Below are positions 1-8,653 of a stretch of 64,000 bases of DNA, in pieces. The stretch comes from PFJX01 sp963713085 (GTDB taxonomy: Bacteria > Pseudomonadota > Gammaproteobacteria > Burkholderiales > Thiobacillaceae). The number at the start of each line of letters is the position of its first letter. Positions within the stretch are counted from its first letter, which is position 1. The stretch is taken from the NCBI GenBank assembly GCA_963713085.1, contig CAVQKQ010000013.1:203309-267308 (forward strand), written 5' to 3'. The notes below the pieces were generated by a model, which worked only from the letters and a program-made list of their open reading frames with translations, had not been told where the DNA came from and did no database searches. Both the position numbers and the translations under genes were made by a program.

Positions 1-23
1 CTTAACCGCAAACGACCCTTCAC

Positions 24-1427
24 CTAGAGCACGCTCGCGGCATGATCCGCCAGGCGGGAACGCTCGCCCCGGGCCAGGGTGATATGGCCGCTGTGGGGCC
101 AGCCCTTGAAGCGGTCCACCACGTAGGTCAGGCCGGAACTGCCCTCGGTCAGGTAGGGGGTGTCGATCTGGGCGATGTTGCCCAGGCACACCACCTTGGT
201 ACCCGGGCCGGCCCGGGTGATCAGGGTCTTCATCTGCTTGGAGGTCAGGTTCTGGGCCTCGTCGATGATGAGGAACTTGTTCAGGAAGGTGCGGCCGCGC
301 ATGAAGTTGAGGGACTTCACCTTGATGCGGGAACGGATCAGGTCCTGGGTGGCCGCCCGGCCCCACTCCCCGGCCTCCTCGTCGGTCTTGTTAAGCACGT
401 CCAGGTTGTCCTCCAGGGCGCCCATCCAGGGTGTCATCTTCTCCTCCTCGGTGCCGGGCAGGAAACCGATGTCCTCGCCCACGGGCACCGTCACCCGGGT
501 CATGATGATCTCGCTGTAGACCTTGCTTTCCAGGATCTGGTTAAGTCCGGCCGCCAGGGTGAGCAGGGTCTTGCCGGTCCCGGCCTGGCCCAACAGGGTG
601 ACGAAGTCGATGTCCGGATCCATCAATGCGTTGAGCGCGAAGTTCTGCTCCCGGTTGCGCGCCGTGATGCCCCAAACGCTGTTCTTGCCATGGGTGAAGT
701 CCCGCACCGTGACCAGGGTGGCGGTATTGCCGGCCACCTCGGTGACCCGGGCATGGAAGGGGTTGGGACCCTCCTGCCAGACGAACTGGTTGACCAGCAG
801 GGTGGCGCAGAGGGGACCTGTGACCTTGTAGAAGGAACGCCCGTCCTTCTGCCAGGACTCCATGCCCTTGCCGTGCTTGTCCCAGAAATCAGCCGGGAGC
901 TCGGCGATGCCGCTGTAGAGCAGGTCGGTGTCTTCCAGCACCTTGTCGTTGAAATAGTCTTCCGCCGGCAGTTCCAGGGCACGCGCCTTGATGCGCATGT
1001 TGATGTCCTTGGATACCAGGACCACTTGGCGGCCCGGCTGCTGCTCCGCCAGATAGGCCACCACCCCGAGGATCTGGTTGTCCACCTTGCTGTAGGGCAA
1101 CACTGCGGTGACATCGCTGGTGATCGGGTGGGTCTGGAGGAACAGCCGACCGGTGGCGGCCTTGTGGCTGAAATCGGCCAGGGGCGCGCCTTCCTGGATA
1201 TTCAGCTCGGCGGCGCTGACGATCTCCTCCAGGAAGCGGGTGACCTGGCGGGCATTGCGCGCCACCTCGGTGACGCCCTTCTTGTTGTGATCCAGTTCCT
1301 CCAGGGTCGCCATCGGCAGGTAGATGTCGTGCTCCTGGAAGCGGTAGAGGCAGGTAGGGTCGTGCAGTAAAACGTTTGTATCGAGGACGAACAGCTTGTT
1401 GAGCTTCTTGCCGGACTTGCGTGCCAT
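24..1427 (-). CDS. PhoH family ATPase with N-terminal PIN domain
   Basis: 467-residue protein. The N-terminus (FVLDTNVLLHDP, about residues 12-23) is a PIN-type nuclease domain with its first catalytic Asp. The C-terminal half is a PhoH P-loop NTPase with Walker A GQAGTGKT near residue 278 and Walker B-like IIDEAQN. This PIN-PhoH fusion (YlaK/PhoH2 type) is thought to couple RNA unwinding to cleavage; the substrate here is unknown. I start at MARKSGKK because the 24 upstream in-frame residues are low-complexity and lie in the spacer. It lies 31 bp downstream of bcp on the same strand, a pairing common in betaproteobacteria, so co-transcription is likely. Confidence 0.9.
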   Translation of the reverse strand: MARKSGKKLNKLFVLDTNVLLHDPTCLYRFQEHDIYLPMATLEELDHNKKGVTEVARNARQVTRFLEEIVSAAELNIQEGAPLADFSHKAATGRLFLQTHPITSDVTAVLPYSKVDNQILGVVAYLAEQQPGRQVVLVSKDINMRIKARALELPAEDYFNDKVLEDTDLLYSGIAELPADFWDKHGKGMESWQKDGRSFYKVTGPLCATLLVNQFVWQEGPNPFHARVTEVAGNTATLVTVRDFTHGKNSVWGITARNREQNFALNALMDPDIDFVTLLGQAGTGKTLLTLAAGLNQILESKVYSEIIMTRVTVPVGEDIGFLPGTEEEKMTPWMGALEDNLDVLNKTDEEAGEWGRAATQDLIRSRIKVKSLNFMRGRTFLNKFLIIDEAQNLTSKQMKTLITRAGPGTKVVCLGNIAQIDTPYLTEGSSGLTYVVDRFKGWPHSGHITLARGERSRLADHAASVL

Positions 1428-1458
1428 CTGGGCGGCTCCGTGTGGATGCGGGGAGGGG

Positions 1459-1917
1459 TTAGGAGAGACCACGAACGAATTCGAGCACCTGCCGGGCATG
1501 GCCGGGCACCTTCACGCCGCGCCAGGCCTTGGCGATTCCGCCGTCCGGGGCGATCACGAAGGTGCTGCGCTCGATGCCGCGCACCTGCTTGCCATACATG
1601 TTCTTCAATTTCATGACGCCATATAGCTCGCAAACCTGTTCATCGGGATCTGACAGCAGTTCGAAGGGGAACCCTTGCTTGGCCTTGAAGTTCTCGTGGG
1701 ATTTCAGACTATCCCGGGAGATGCCGAAGACCCGACAGCCCAGGGCCTGGAACTGCGGGTACAGGTCGCGGAAATCCTGGCCTTCGGTGGTACAGCCGGG
1801 CGTGCTGTCCTTGGGGTAGAAGTAGAGGACGACGGGGTGTCCTCGGGTGGAACTCAGTTTGAAGCTGTTGCCGCCGGTGGCGGGCAACTCGAAATCCGGC
1901 GCTGCCTGGTCTTCCAT
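1459..1917 (-). CDS. bcp: Thioredoxin-dependent peroxiredoxin, Bcp/PrxQ family
   Basis: About 152 residues with the AhpC/TSA fold. It reduces hydrogen peroxide and organic hydroperoxides in the cytoplasm. The peroxidatic Cys is in TPGCTTEGQ (residue 42), and later blocks (GISRDS, KSHENFKAKQGFPF, LLSDPDEQ, GIERSTF) match the family. The position five residues after the peroxidatic Cys is Gln, not the Cys used as resolving residue by E. coli Bcp; other Cys residues occur in LGCRVFG and QVCELYG. I chose the ATG giving MEDQAAPDFEL because a GAGAG sequence precedes it; an in-frame ATG ten codons upstream (1947) is possible. Probably cotranscribed with phoH. Confidence 0.9.
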   Translation of the reverse strand: MEDQAAPDFELPATGGNSFKLSSTRGHPVVLYFYPKDSTPGCTTEGQDFRDLYPQFQALGCRVFGISRDSLKSHENFKAKQGFPFELLSDPDEQVCELYGVMKLKNMYGKQVRGIERSTFVIAPDGGIAKAWRGVKVPGHARQVLEFVRGLS

Positions 1918-2053
1918 CGTGCTCTCATGGGAATTGGTCGCGGCCATTATCCGCGAGGCCAGGGAAAAGCGGCAACTTCATGGTGTAGACCGGTTTTCCG
2001 AGACAGGTTCGGCATTCCCGCTGTCACGCCGTCATGGGCAAGCAAGGCGGTGG

Positions 2054-3373
2054 CTAGTAGCGACGCCGCAATACCGGCCGCTGGCGCCGGAACATCAGGG
2101 CCAGCACCAGCAAGGTGAAGACAAACCAGACAGGCAACAGCGCCAGGGCGCCAGTGAAGCCATCCCCGGCGCTGCCCGTGTCCCGGTAGGCGCGCAGGGC
2201 CAGGGCAAACAGCAGACTGACGAAACCGTAGCCCAGGTTGAAGGCCAGGCCCTTGAAGGACAGTACCGTGGCCCGGTGGCGGGAATCCACCGCCGCATTG
2301 AGGTAGTGGGATACCGCGAAACCCATGGCGGCAATGGCGGCGCCCAGGGGCAAGACGAACGCCACGCCCCAGACGGGAATGCCCAGCGCCACGCCCACCA
2401 AGCCGAACAGGGCCAGGACCGCAAGGACGGCGTAGCTGCGCAGCAAGGAACCACTTGTCACCAGCCGCCGCGCCAGGGGCGAGACCCCCATGCCCAGGCC
2501 GGCCAAGACCGCGCCGATGAGGCCGTAGCTGGCCTCCGGCAGCCCGATCAACCGATAGTAGGTGCTGCCGAAGGTGAGAAACAGCCGGACCACGCTGTCG
2601 ATGAGCAGGCCGGCGATGATGACGAACAAGGCCAGGGGCGTGCGGGCGATCCAGGCTCCCGCCTCCAGTACCGATGCCAGCGCCTGCTTGGCGCCGGGAA
2701 TGGATGTCCCCGCCGCTCGGGACGGCTCCCGCATCCCCAGGGTGACAGCCAATACTCCCAGGGCGACGATCAGATTGAGATAGATGGGGAAACGCAGGGT
2801 GGTGCCCTGGTCGAATCGGAATACCAGGCCGAGATGGGCCGCCAACCGGCTGAGCAAGTCCGGATCATAGACGGCGCTGCCCACCAGCATGGCGAAGACC
2901 ATGCCCACCGCCTGCCAGCGCATCACCCGGGCCAGCACCCGGGGCCATTCGCCGGCCCGGCCTTCCTCGGCCAGGGCGTCATAGGCCAGGGATTCATCGG
3001 CACCACTGGCCAGGGCCTCCGCCAGACCGCTCAGGCCACGGTTGACCAGGCAGAACAGGAACAGCACCCGACCGCCGTTCAGGGGCGCGACGCATAGCAC
3101 CGCCATCTCCGCCACCATGCAGGCACCGGCCGCCACCACCAATGGGCGTCGGCCCAAGCGGTCCGCCAGGGCGCCGGACGGTACCTCCGCAAATACAATG
3201 ACCAGGGCCCAGACGAAGTTCAGCAGGGTGTACTGGGTGGCGGACAAGCCCAGGTCGAGAAACAGGATGGCCAGGACCGGGTAGTAAAAGCGGGAATTGA
3301 ACAGGACGCGGAATAGCACGAACTGCCGGCAGTTGCGGTCGGCCAGGGTCCGGGCGGGGGCGCTGTCCGGCAA
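2054..3373 (-). CDS. MFS transporter
   Basis: 439 residues with about 12 hydrophobic segments and the MFS motif A variant GALADRLGRRP between TM2 and TM3. It is an inner-membrane secondary transporter; nothing in the sequence identifies the substrate. The start read here is TTG at 3373, preceded by GAGGGG about eight bases upstream; there is no ATG before the middle of TM3, so a non-ATG start is likely. It is divergent from def with a 186-bp gap, and 137 bp separate it from bcp, so it is probably a single-gene unit. Confidence 0.8.
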   Translation of the reverse strand: MPDSAPARTLADRNCRQFVLFRVLFNSRFYYPVLAILFLDLGLSATQYTLLNFVWALVIVFAEVPSGALADRLGRRPLVVAAGACMVAEMAVLCVAPLNGGRVLFLFCLVNRGLSGLAEALASGADESLAYDALAEEGRAGEWPRVLARVMRWQAVGMVFAMLVGSAVYDPDLLSRLAAHLGLVFRFDQGTTLRFPIYLNLIVALGVLAVTLGMREPSRAAGTSIPGAKQALASVLEAGAWIARTPLALFVIIAGLLIDSVVRLFLTFGSTYYRLIGLPEASYGLIGAVLAGLGMGVSPLARRLVTSGSLLRSYAVLAVLALFGLVGVALGIPVWGVAFVLPLGAAIAAMGFAVSHYLNAAVDSRHRATVLSFKGLAFNLGYGFVSLLFALALRAYRDTGSAGDGFTGALALLPVWFVFTLLVLALMFRRQRPVLRRRY

Positions 3374-3559
3374 GGGCCGCCCCTCAGTCGCGGGAGGGAT
3401 TGTTATGGGGGTTCACGAACCGCATCGACGTCTCCATTTCGGCCCGCCCTCCTCGCAATACGGCGGGATACGATAACCCGGATCGCAGTGCAGTTGGCTA
3501 TCGCTTGGGCTGTGGGCACAATGGAGATCCGCATATTCCGATGCCGTACCAATCCCACC

Positions 3560-4081
3560 ATGACTATCCGGACCCTCCTCAAGATGGGCGATCCCCGCCT
3601 GCTGCAGCCCGCCGAGCCGGTCACGGTATTTGATGGGTCGGAGTTGCACGCGCTTATCGCCGACATGTTCGACACCATGGCGGCGGCGGACGGGGTGGGC
3701 CTGGCGGCGCCCCAGATCGGCGTCGGCCTCCAGGTGGTCATTTTCGGCTGCGAGAAAAGCGAACGCTACCCGGACGCGCCGCCCATTCCCGCCACCATCC
3801 TGGTCAATCCGGTCATCACCCCCCTGGGCCCGGAGGAAGAGGAAGACTGGGAAGGCTGCCTGTCGGTGCCCGGCATGCGCGGCATGGTGCCCCGCTTTCG
3901 GCGGATCCGCTATCAGGGTTTCGATCCGGCGGGCCGCCCGCTCGACCGTAGTGTGGAGGGTTTCCACGCCCGGGTGGTGCAGCACGAATGCGACCACCTG
4001 ATCGGCAAGCTCTACCCCATGCGGATACGGGACCTCACCCGCTTCGGCTTCACCGAGGCGCTGTTCCCGGAACTGGATTAA
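3560..4081 (+). CDS. def: Peptide deformylase
   Basis: 173-residue metalloenzyme that removes the formyl group from the initiator methionine of nascent proteins. All three signatures are present: motif 1 GVGLAAPQIG, motif 2 EGCLSVPG (metal-binding Cys) and motif 3 QHECDHLIG (two metal His and the catalytic Glu). The start MTIRTLLKMGDPRLL is the standard family N-terminus; an in-frame extension upstream to 3488 has no family resemblance. The usual partner gene fmt is not next to it. The start of the following membrane-protein gene is 71 bp downstream on the same strand. Confidence 0.95.
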   Translation: MTIRTLLKMGDPRLLQPAEPVTVFDGSELHALIADMFDTMAAADGVGLAAPQIGVGLQVVIFGCEKSERYPDAPPIPATILVNPVITPLGPEEEEDWEGCLSVPGMRGMVPRFRRIRYQGFDPAGRPLDRSVEGFHARVVQHECDHLIGKLYPMRIRDLTRFGFTEALFPELD

Positions 4082-4152
4082 CCCTCCAGGGAAAGCCTCG
4101 CCCACCATGATTCACCGCCACGGACCCGGACAAATCCCATGAAGGCGCCTGC

Positions 4153-4824
4153 ATGTTTCTAGGCCACTTCGCCGTGGGCTTCGGCGCCAAGGCAGCCACC
4201 CCAAGGGTTTCCCTGGGCACCCTGTTCCTGGCCGCCCAATTCGTCGACCTGCTCTGGCCCACCCTGTTGATGTTGGGCCTGGAGCGGGTGCGCATCGATC
4301 CGAACCATCCCCCCGGACCACCCCTGGAATTCACCCATTACCCCATCTCCCACAGCCTGCTGGCGGTGGTGGGCTGGGGGCTGTTGCTGGGCGTCCTCTA
4401 TTTCCTGATCCGGCGCGACCGCCGGGGTGCCTGGGTGGTGGGGCTGTGCGTGCTGAGCCACTGGCTTCTGGACCTGTTGGTCCACTACCCGGATCTGCCC
4501 CTCTACCCCGGCGCCTCGCCCTTGGTAGGGCTACGGCTCTGGTCCTTCCCGATCCTGGAAATGGGTTTGGAACTGGTTATGTTCGCCTGGGGCATAGTGC
4601 TCTACCTGCGCGTCACCCGTCCGGTCGATGCCACCGGCAAATGGGCCTTGGCCGGGCTGGCACTGTTTCTCGTCGCGATCCAGCTCGCCAACGCGGCCGG
4701 CCCGCCGCCACCCAGCGTCTACGCCTTGGCCTGGGTCGGCCAGGCCCAATGGCTGTTGGTGGCCTGGGCCTATTGGGTGGACCGCCACCGGCAGCCCCTC
4801 GTCCAGAGCCACCATCAGGGCTGA
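4153..4824 (+). CDS. Polytopic membrane protein, possible YdjM-type membrane-bound hydrolase
   Basis: 223 residues with about five to six hydrophobic segments. His- and Asp-containing motifs sit at membrane edges: LGHFAVGF at the N-terminus, FVDLLWP, HYPISHSL and LSHWLLDLLVHYPD. That pattern recalls the PF04307/YdjM group of membrane-associated putative metal-dependent hydrolases, whose activity is unproven. GAAGG seven bases before the ATG supports this start. It follows def and precedes a convergent zinc-binding protein gene. I do not know its substrate. Confidence 0.65.
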   Translation: MFLGHFAVGFGAKAATPRVSLGTLFLAAQFVDLLWPTLLMLGLERVRIDPNHPPGPPLEFTHYPISHSLLAVVGWGLLLGVLYFLIRRDRRGAWVVGLCVLSHWLLDLLVHYPDLPLYPGASPLVGLRLWSFPILEMGLELVMFAWGIVLYLRVTRPVDATGKWALAGLALFLVAIQLANAAGPPPPSVYALAWVGQAQWLLVAWAYWVDRHRQPLVQSHHQG

Positions 4825-4971
4825 ACACCCGGCCCACGGTCTGGCCCAGCCAATCCAATCATCCTGGATCCGACGCCGGCCTTTTCCGCGAACTCGGTAA
4901 CACCCGGGACGAATAAATGCCGACCAATCGCGCGGACCGGACCGGGGCCCTTTACTTTCCCAGAAAGCGGA

Positions 4972-5319
4972 TCAGCTCGCTTCCTTCTTCAACTCCATGA
5001 TCGCGGTCACGGTCTCTTTTGAAGCCATGGCAAAGGTACCCGACAAGGCGGACTTAGCGCCTGCACGGTCTCCGTTTTCGACCTTTTTCACCACATCGGC
5101 GGCACAGACGTGGAAATTGGCGTGTTTCTTGACGAGATCCTGGTAATGCGGCGCTGCTTTGTATTTCGCGCCATCCCCGTATATCCATTTACCGAGATCG
5201 CAAAGATTGTCCTTACAGATCGTCGCGCTGCTCAGCTGTTCGGAACTGACCCCGTCGATAAACTGGCTCAGACGTACTTTCCATTTGATATGGGCTGCAA
5301 TGGCATCGTCGAAATTCAT
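4972..5319 (-). CDS. Stand-alone CZB (chemoreceptor zinc-binding) domain protein
   Basis: 115-residue soluble protein made almost entirely of a CZB domain. The four zinc ligands expected for the family are visible: His10 (AHIKWK), Cys40 (CDLGKW), His66 and His70 (HANFH). CZB domains usually sit at the C-terminus of chemoreceptors or on diguanylate cyclases such as DgcZ and respond to zinc or hypochlorous acid. Here the domain is a separate polypeptide, encoded 25 bp downstream of a chemoreceptor that lacks one, so it may act on that receptor in trans. The ATG is preceded by AAAGGAGA at good spacing; longer upstream frames run into the receptor gene. Confidence 0.85.
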   Translation of the reverse strand: MNFDDAIAAHIKWKVRLSQFIDGVSSEQLSSATICKDNLCDLGKWIYGDGAKYKAAPHYQDLVKKHANFHVCAADVVKKVENGDRAGAKSALSGTFAMASKETVTAIMELKKEAS

Positions 5320-5344
5320 GGCATGTCTCCTTTGTAAATGGACT

Positions 5345-6973
5345 TCAGATAATGAACCGCCCCACGAGTGCACTGAGGTTGCGAGCCAATTCGTCAATAT
5401 GCTGGATTTTTGCCGCCGTTTCATTGAAGGCGCTGTTATTTTCGTCGGCGATGCGAGCAATCCCCTCGACCTTCTCCGTATTCTCGACGCAAGACTGAGA
5501 CTGCTCCTTCAGGGAAATTGCAATTTCGTTGACCTGTTTCGAAACGTGGTCGACCCCGGTCTGGATCTGGTTTATCGCTTCGCCCGCCTGTTGGGCCAGC
5601 GCCGTCCCCTCGGTTACGCGCTTGACGCCATCCTCGATGCCGTCAATGGCCCGCCGCGTGCCCTCCTGTATTTTCCCGATCATCTGGGTGATTTCCTGGG
5701 TCGACTTTGCGGTGCGTTCCGCCAGTTTGCGCACTTCGTCAGCCACCACCGCAAAGCCCCGACCCTGCTCTCCGGCGCGCGCGGCCTCGATGGCGGCGTT
5801 GAGCGCAAGCAAGTTGGTCTGATCGGCAATATCCTTGATGACACTGACAATCGCCGAAATCTGGTCGGATTGCTGACCCAGTTCCTGGATGATGCCGGCG
5901 GATTGATTCACGGCCGCCGTGATCTCGTGCATCTCTCCGGCGGCGGCATGAATGACTTTGCTTCCTTCGGTGGAAAGTCCCATCGAATCCGATGAAACCA
6001 GGCGTAAACCCTCCGCCTGATCGGCCAACCCATCAAGGGTATAGGTCATCATCGTCACCTGGGAAGCCATGCCATAAGCTTCCAGGCTCTGTTGCTGGGA
6101 AGACGCGGCAATCTGTGCCGAGGCCTGGGCGAGTTCACCGGAAGTCTGCTGCACCTCCGCCGTACTGTCTTTGACTTCACGCACAATGTTTTGCAACTTA
6201 TCCATGAAGTTGTTGAAGGCCATGGCGACGGTGCCGATTTCGTCCTTGCCGGCGACCTTGAGACGGTTCTTCAGATTGCCATCGCCCTCGGCGATATTCC
6301 AAAGGCTGGCGCCCACTTCCTCGATCGGTTTGGATACGGAATGAAGGACGACAAAGTAAACAAAGCCAACGAATAAGACGAGAAATACGGCAGCGGCGAT
6401 TGTTGTCCAAAGCCGGAAATCACTGACCGTTTCGTTCATCTTGTCCAGGGAGATCTGCATGCTCACAGCCCCGAGCACCGATCCTTCGGGTACGGCATGA
6501 CAATCGAGGCAGTTCTTACCCAGGTAGTTGCGCTTGGCAATAATGGGAAGAATGGCGAGCAGACTTTCCCTGCCATCGCGGGAAACTATTTGGAAATACT
6601 TCTGGCCCGTTTCCAAGACTGTCTTTTCGGCCGCCGCGTCATTTCCAGCGGGGTCCCACCCCTTGATGCCATATTGTTTGGCCAGCAGTTCACTGGAAAC
6701 GACATGCAGGCCCTTGATTTCTTCCGATTGCTCGACCTGTCCAAGGAACGTCGACAACTGCTGGCCGATCGTTCCGGAGATCATCATCTCGGTCAAACTG
6801 GCCATGGTCAGCAAGAATGTGCTGCCGGAAAAATCCTTGGCCTGAAGGATGGCCATTTCCCGTTGCTTCATCATGGTCCAGGTCACCATGCCCGTTCCGC
6901 CGATCACCATGAACAGGGTGACGGAAACAACAATACGAACCCAGATTTTCTGGTTACGAAGAGTCTGTAGCAT
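5345..6973 (-). CDS. Methyl-accepting chemotaxis protein with periplasmic CxxCH haem motif
   Basis: 542 residues. TM1 is about residues 11-31, a periplasmic domain about 32-187, TM2 about 188-211, then HAMP and a cytoplasmic signalling coiled coil whose tip contains NLLALNAAIEAARAGEQGRG. The periplasmic domain contains CLDCH at residues 155-159, a canonical covalent haem c attachment site, inside a region resembling Tll0287/DUF3365-type sensors and the haem chemoreceptors of Geobacter and Desulfovibrio (DcrA). That suggests redox, oxygen or nitric oxide sensing. There is no C-terminal pentapeptide tether. The CZB gene follows 25 bp downstream, and a sigma-28 promoter lies about 180 bp upstream. 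Confidence 0.9.
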   Translation of the reverse strand: MLQTLRNQKIWVRIVVSVTLFMVIGGTGMVTWTMMKQREMAILQAKDFSGSTFLLTMASLTEMMISGTIGQQLSTFLGQVEQSEEIKGLHVVSSELLAKQYGIKGWDPAGNDAAAEKTVLETGQKYFQIVSRDGRESLLAILPIIAKRNYLGKNCLDCHAVPEGSVLGAVSMQISLDKMNETVSDFRLWTTIAAAVFLVLFVGFVYFVVLHSVSKPIEEVGASLWNIAEGDGNLKNRLKVAGKDEIGTVAMAFNNFMDKLQNIVREVKDSTAEVQQTSGELAQASAQIAASSQQQSLEAYGMASQVTMMTYTLDGLADQAEGLRLVSSDSMGLSTEGSKVIHAAAGEMHEITAAVNQSAGIIQELGQQSDQISAIVSVIKDIADQTNLLALNAAIEAARAGEQGRGFAVVADEVRKLAERTAKSTQEITQMIGKIQEGTRRAIDGIEDGVKRVTEGTALAQQAGEAINQIQTGVDHVSKQVNEIAISLKEQSQSCVENTEKVEGIARIADENNSAFNETAAKIQHIDELARNLSALVGRFII

Positions 6974-7457
6974 TTATCTATTGAGCCGGTGACCTGACAA
7001 CCGACCCGTCTCCTTCATCCATTGTTGAAACGTAAGATTGATACTTGCATCTAACAACAGACCGCCGCTTCTCATCATCTAAACGACTCTATGAGCGAAC
7101 ACGCAGTAACTTGAAGCATTTCGTAGACATGTCACCGCCGTTTCAAGTTGGCCCAATATCGGCCACGTCGCTCACAAACTTTAGGGGCAATTACAAGTCA
7201 ATTAATGAAATTTGAAATTTCCGATATATCGACCCGCCACAATGAACATGACAAGATGGCTGTTAAGCGGATCTCTCCGATGATCTTCAATGTCGATTTC
7301 CATGAATCCCTGAAAAACAATCCAATACTGCACAAACGCTTTTAACCCGGATCAGCCAGAAGGCGTCCTTCCAGCACTCCATCTGATTGGCGTCGAGTCC
7401 GGTTTGCAAGAATTTCGTAAACTACCGTTTAACACCCCACTACCATCGACGATCACC
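6974..7457. other. 484-bp intergenic region between divergent MCP and CDF genes
   Basis: This gap is more AT-rich than its surroundings and contains no convincing gene. A 65-codon plus-strand frame at 7148-7345 has no ribosome-binding site and overlaps the sigma-28 promoter, so I do not call it. Apart from that promoter I see no hairpin or repeat of note. Confidence 0.6.
7156..7183 (-). promoter_or_regulatory. Predicted sigma-28 (FliA) promoter for the chemoreceptor gene
   Basis: Read on the minus strand, the site is TAAAGTTT (7183-7176), a 12-nt spacer, and GCCGATAT (7163-7156). The consensus is TAAAGTTT-N11-GCCGATAA, so 15 of 16 consensus positions match with one extra spacer base. Transcription would begin near 7148 and give a leader of about 175 nt before the MCP start codon. 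A flagellar-class promoter is expected for a chemotaxis receptor. Confidence 0.7.
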
Positions 7458-8108
7458 ATGCCCTGTGCCTGCGACCATGACTGCTCACTGGACGGCCTGC
7501 GCCAGCGCCAGGCCGGCACCCTGCGGGCGGTGCTGGCCATCAATGCCGTCATGTTCTTCGTCATAGCCACCGCCGCCCTGTACGGCGGTTCAGTGGCGTT
7601 ACTGTCGGACAGCCTGGACAACCTGGGGGACGCCTTCACCTACGCCCTGAGCCTGTACGCGGTGTCCCGGGGAGCAGCGGCAAAGGCGAGGGTGGCCTTG
7701 GTCAAGGGCGGGCTGATCTTCCTGGGGGCCAGCGTGGTGGCGGGTCAGGTCATTTATAAGCTGGCCGTGCCCGTGGTGCCCCAATTCGAGGTCATGGGCC
7801 TATTCAGCCTGCTGGGTCTGGCCGCCAACGGCGTCTGCCTGTACCTGCTCTGGCGCCATCGCCATGAGGACGTGAACATGAGTTCTGTTTGGGAATGCTC
7901 CCGCAACGACATCGCCTCCAACCTGTCGGTATTCGTGGCGGCGGGGGCGGTCTGGCTCACCGGGTCCGGCTGGCCGGACATCCTGATGGCCTCGGTCCTG
8001 GTGGTGCTGTTGATGCGTTCCGCTTTGCGGGTGATCGCCTCGGCCCGGCAGGAACTCCTGGCATCAAGCCGAGCCAAGAAGGAGACAGGTCAGTTTTACT
8101 GCGGATAA
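7458..8108 (+). CDS. Cation transporter, CDF-like
   Basis: 216 residues with about five to six transmembrane segments. SDSLDNLGDAF in TM2 and the ECSRNDIASN stretch in TM5 correspond to the paired Asp/His metal-site helices of cation diffusion facilitators. It should export a divalent metal such as zinc, cobalt or cadmium by proton antiport. The N-terminus is Cys/His-rich (MPCACDHDC), a plausible metal-loading tail. There is no long cytosolic C-terminal domain, so it belongs to the short CDF-like group. The upstream in-frame start at 7404 would add 18 residues without family features; no strong ribosome-binding site precedes either start. Confidence 0.8.
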   Translation: MPCACDHDCSLDGLRQRQAGTLRAVLAINAVMFFVIATAALYGGSVALLSDSLDNLGDAFTYALSLYAVSRGAAAKARVALVKGGLIFLGASVVAGQVIYKLAVPVVPQFEVMGLFSLLGLAANGVCLYLLWRHRHEDVNMSSVWECSRNDIASNLSVFVAAGAVWLTGSGWPDILMASVLVVLLMRSALRVIASARQELLASSRAKKETGQFYCG

Positions 8109-8206
8109 CAATGCCTTACCTGGTCACGCAACCGACCGCGCTTCGTTCAGCTGCATGTCCAGTATGAAACCGGCGCCAAGCGCCATCGATTCCAGGAGGA
8201 TATTCA

Positions 8207-8608
8207 ATGGCAATTCCCTGGCTGGTGGTACTCAAGAGCGTGCCCTGGAGCGAGGTCATCGGCAATGCGCCCAAGGTCGCCGAGGGCGCGAAAAAACTGT
8301 GGAACACCGTCAGCGGCAAGCCGCCCGCGCCGGAGCCACCTGTTCCGCCACCGGACCTTGCGCTCACGCCGGAATCCGAAGCCATCGCCGCATTGCGTGC
8401 GAGAATGACCGCCATGGAAAAGGCCACGGCCGAACTTCACGAGCAGATGCTGGCCTCCTCCAAACTGATCAAGTCCCTTGCGGACCAGAATGCACAGCTC
8501 ATCAGACGCATCGAGGCCAACCGTATCCGCGTCGTGTGGCTGGCGGGGGCCACGCTGGTGCTCGGCATCATTGCCGTTATCGGCCTAGCCCTGGCGCTCA
8601 TCCGTTGA
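8207..8608 (+). CDS. Hypothetical tail-anchored coiled-coil membrane protein
   Basis: 133 residues. The N-terminal half has an amphipathic stretch (about residues 1-35) and a proline-rich linker (about 38-50). Residues 55-105 are strongly predicted coiled coil (heptad-like, with EKATAELHEQM and QLIRRIEANR), and the last 25 residues form one transmembrane helix ending in Arg. The ATG has a strong AGGAGG ribosome-binding site. Topology would place the coiled coil in the cytoplasm with a C-terminal anchor. I do not recognise the family, and the neighbours do not indicate a role. Confidence 0.7.
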   Translation: MAIPWLVVLKSVPWSEVIGNAPKVAEGAKKLWNTVSGKPPAPEPPVPPPDLALTPESEAIAALRARMTAMEKATAELHEQMLASSKLIKSLADQNAQLIRRIEANRIRVVWLAGATLVLGIIAVIGLALALIR

Positions 8609-8653
8609 TGCCATCCGCCCCCCGCGACGGGAAGCGGGCAGGGCATGATGGGC

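Noticed and set aside
42..1370. Long plus-strand open frame (about 442 codons) opposite phoH
   Set aside because: Low-complexity Gly/Val/His-rich translation that mirrors the codon bias of the real minus-strand gene; no domain.
1847..3097. 416-codon plus-strand frame opposite the MFS gene
   Set aside because: Gln/Gly/Arg-rich shadow with no domain; the opposite strand encodes a clear 12-helix transporter.
7148..7345. 65-codon frame upstream of the CDF gene
   Set aside because: No ribosome-binding site, overlaps the sigma-28 promoter, no family resemblance.
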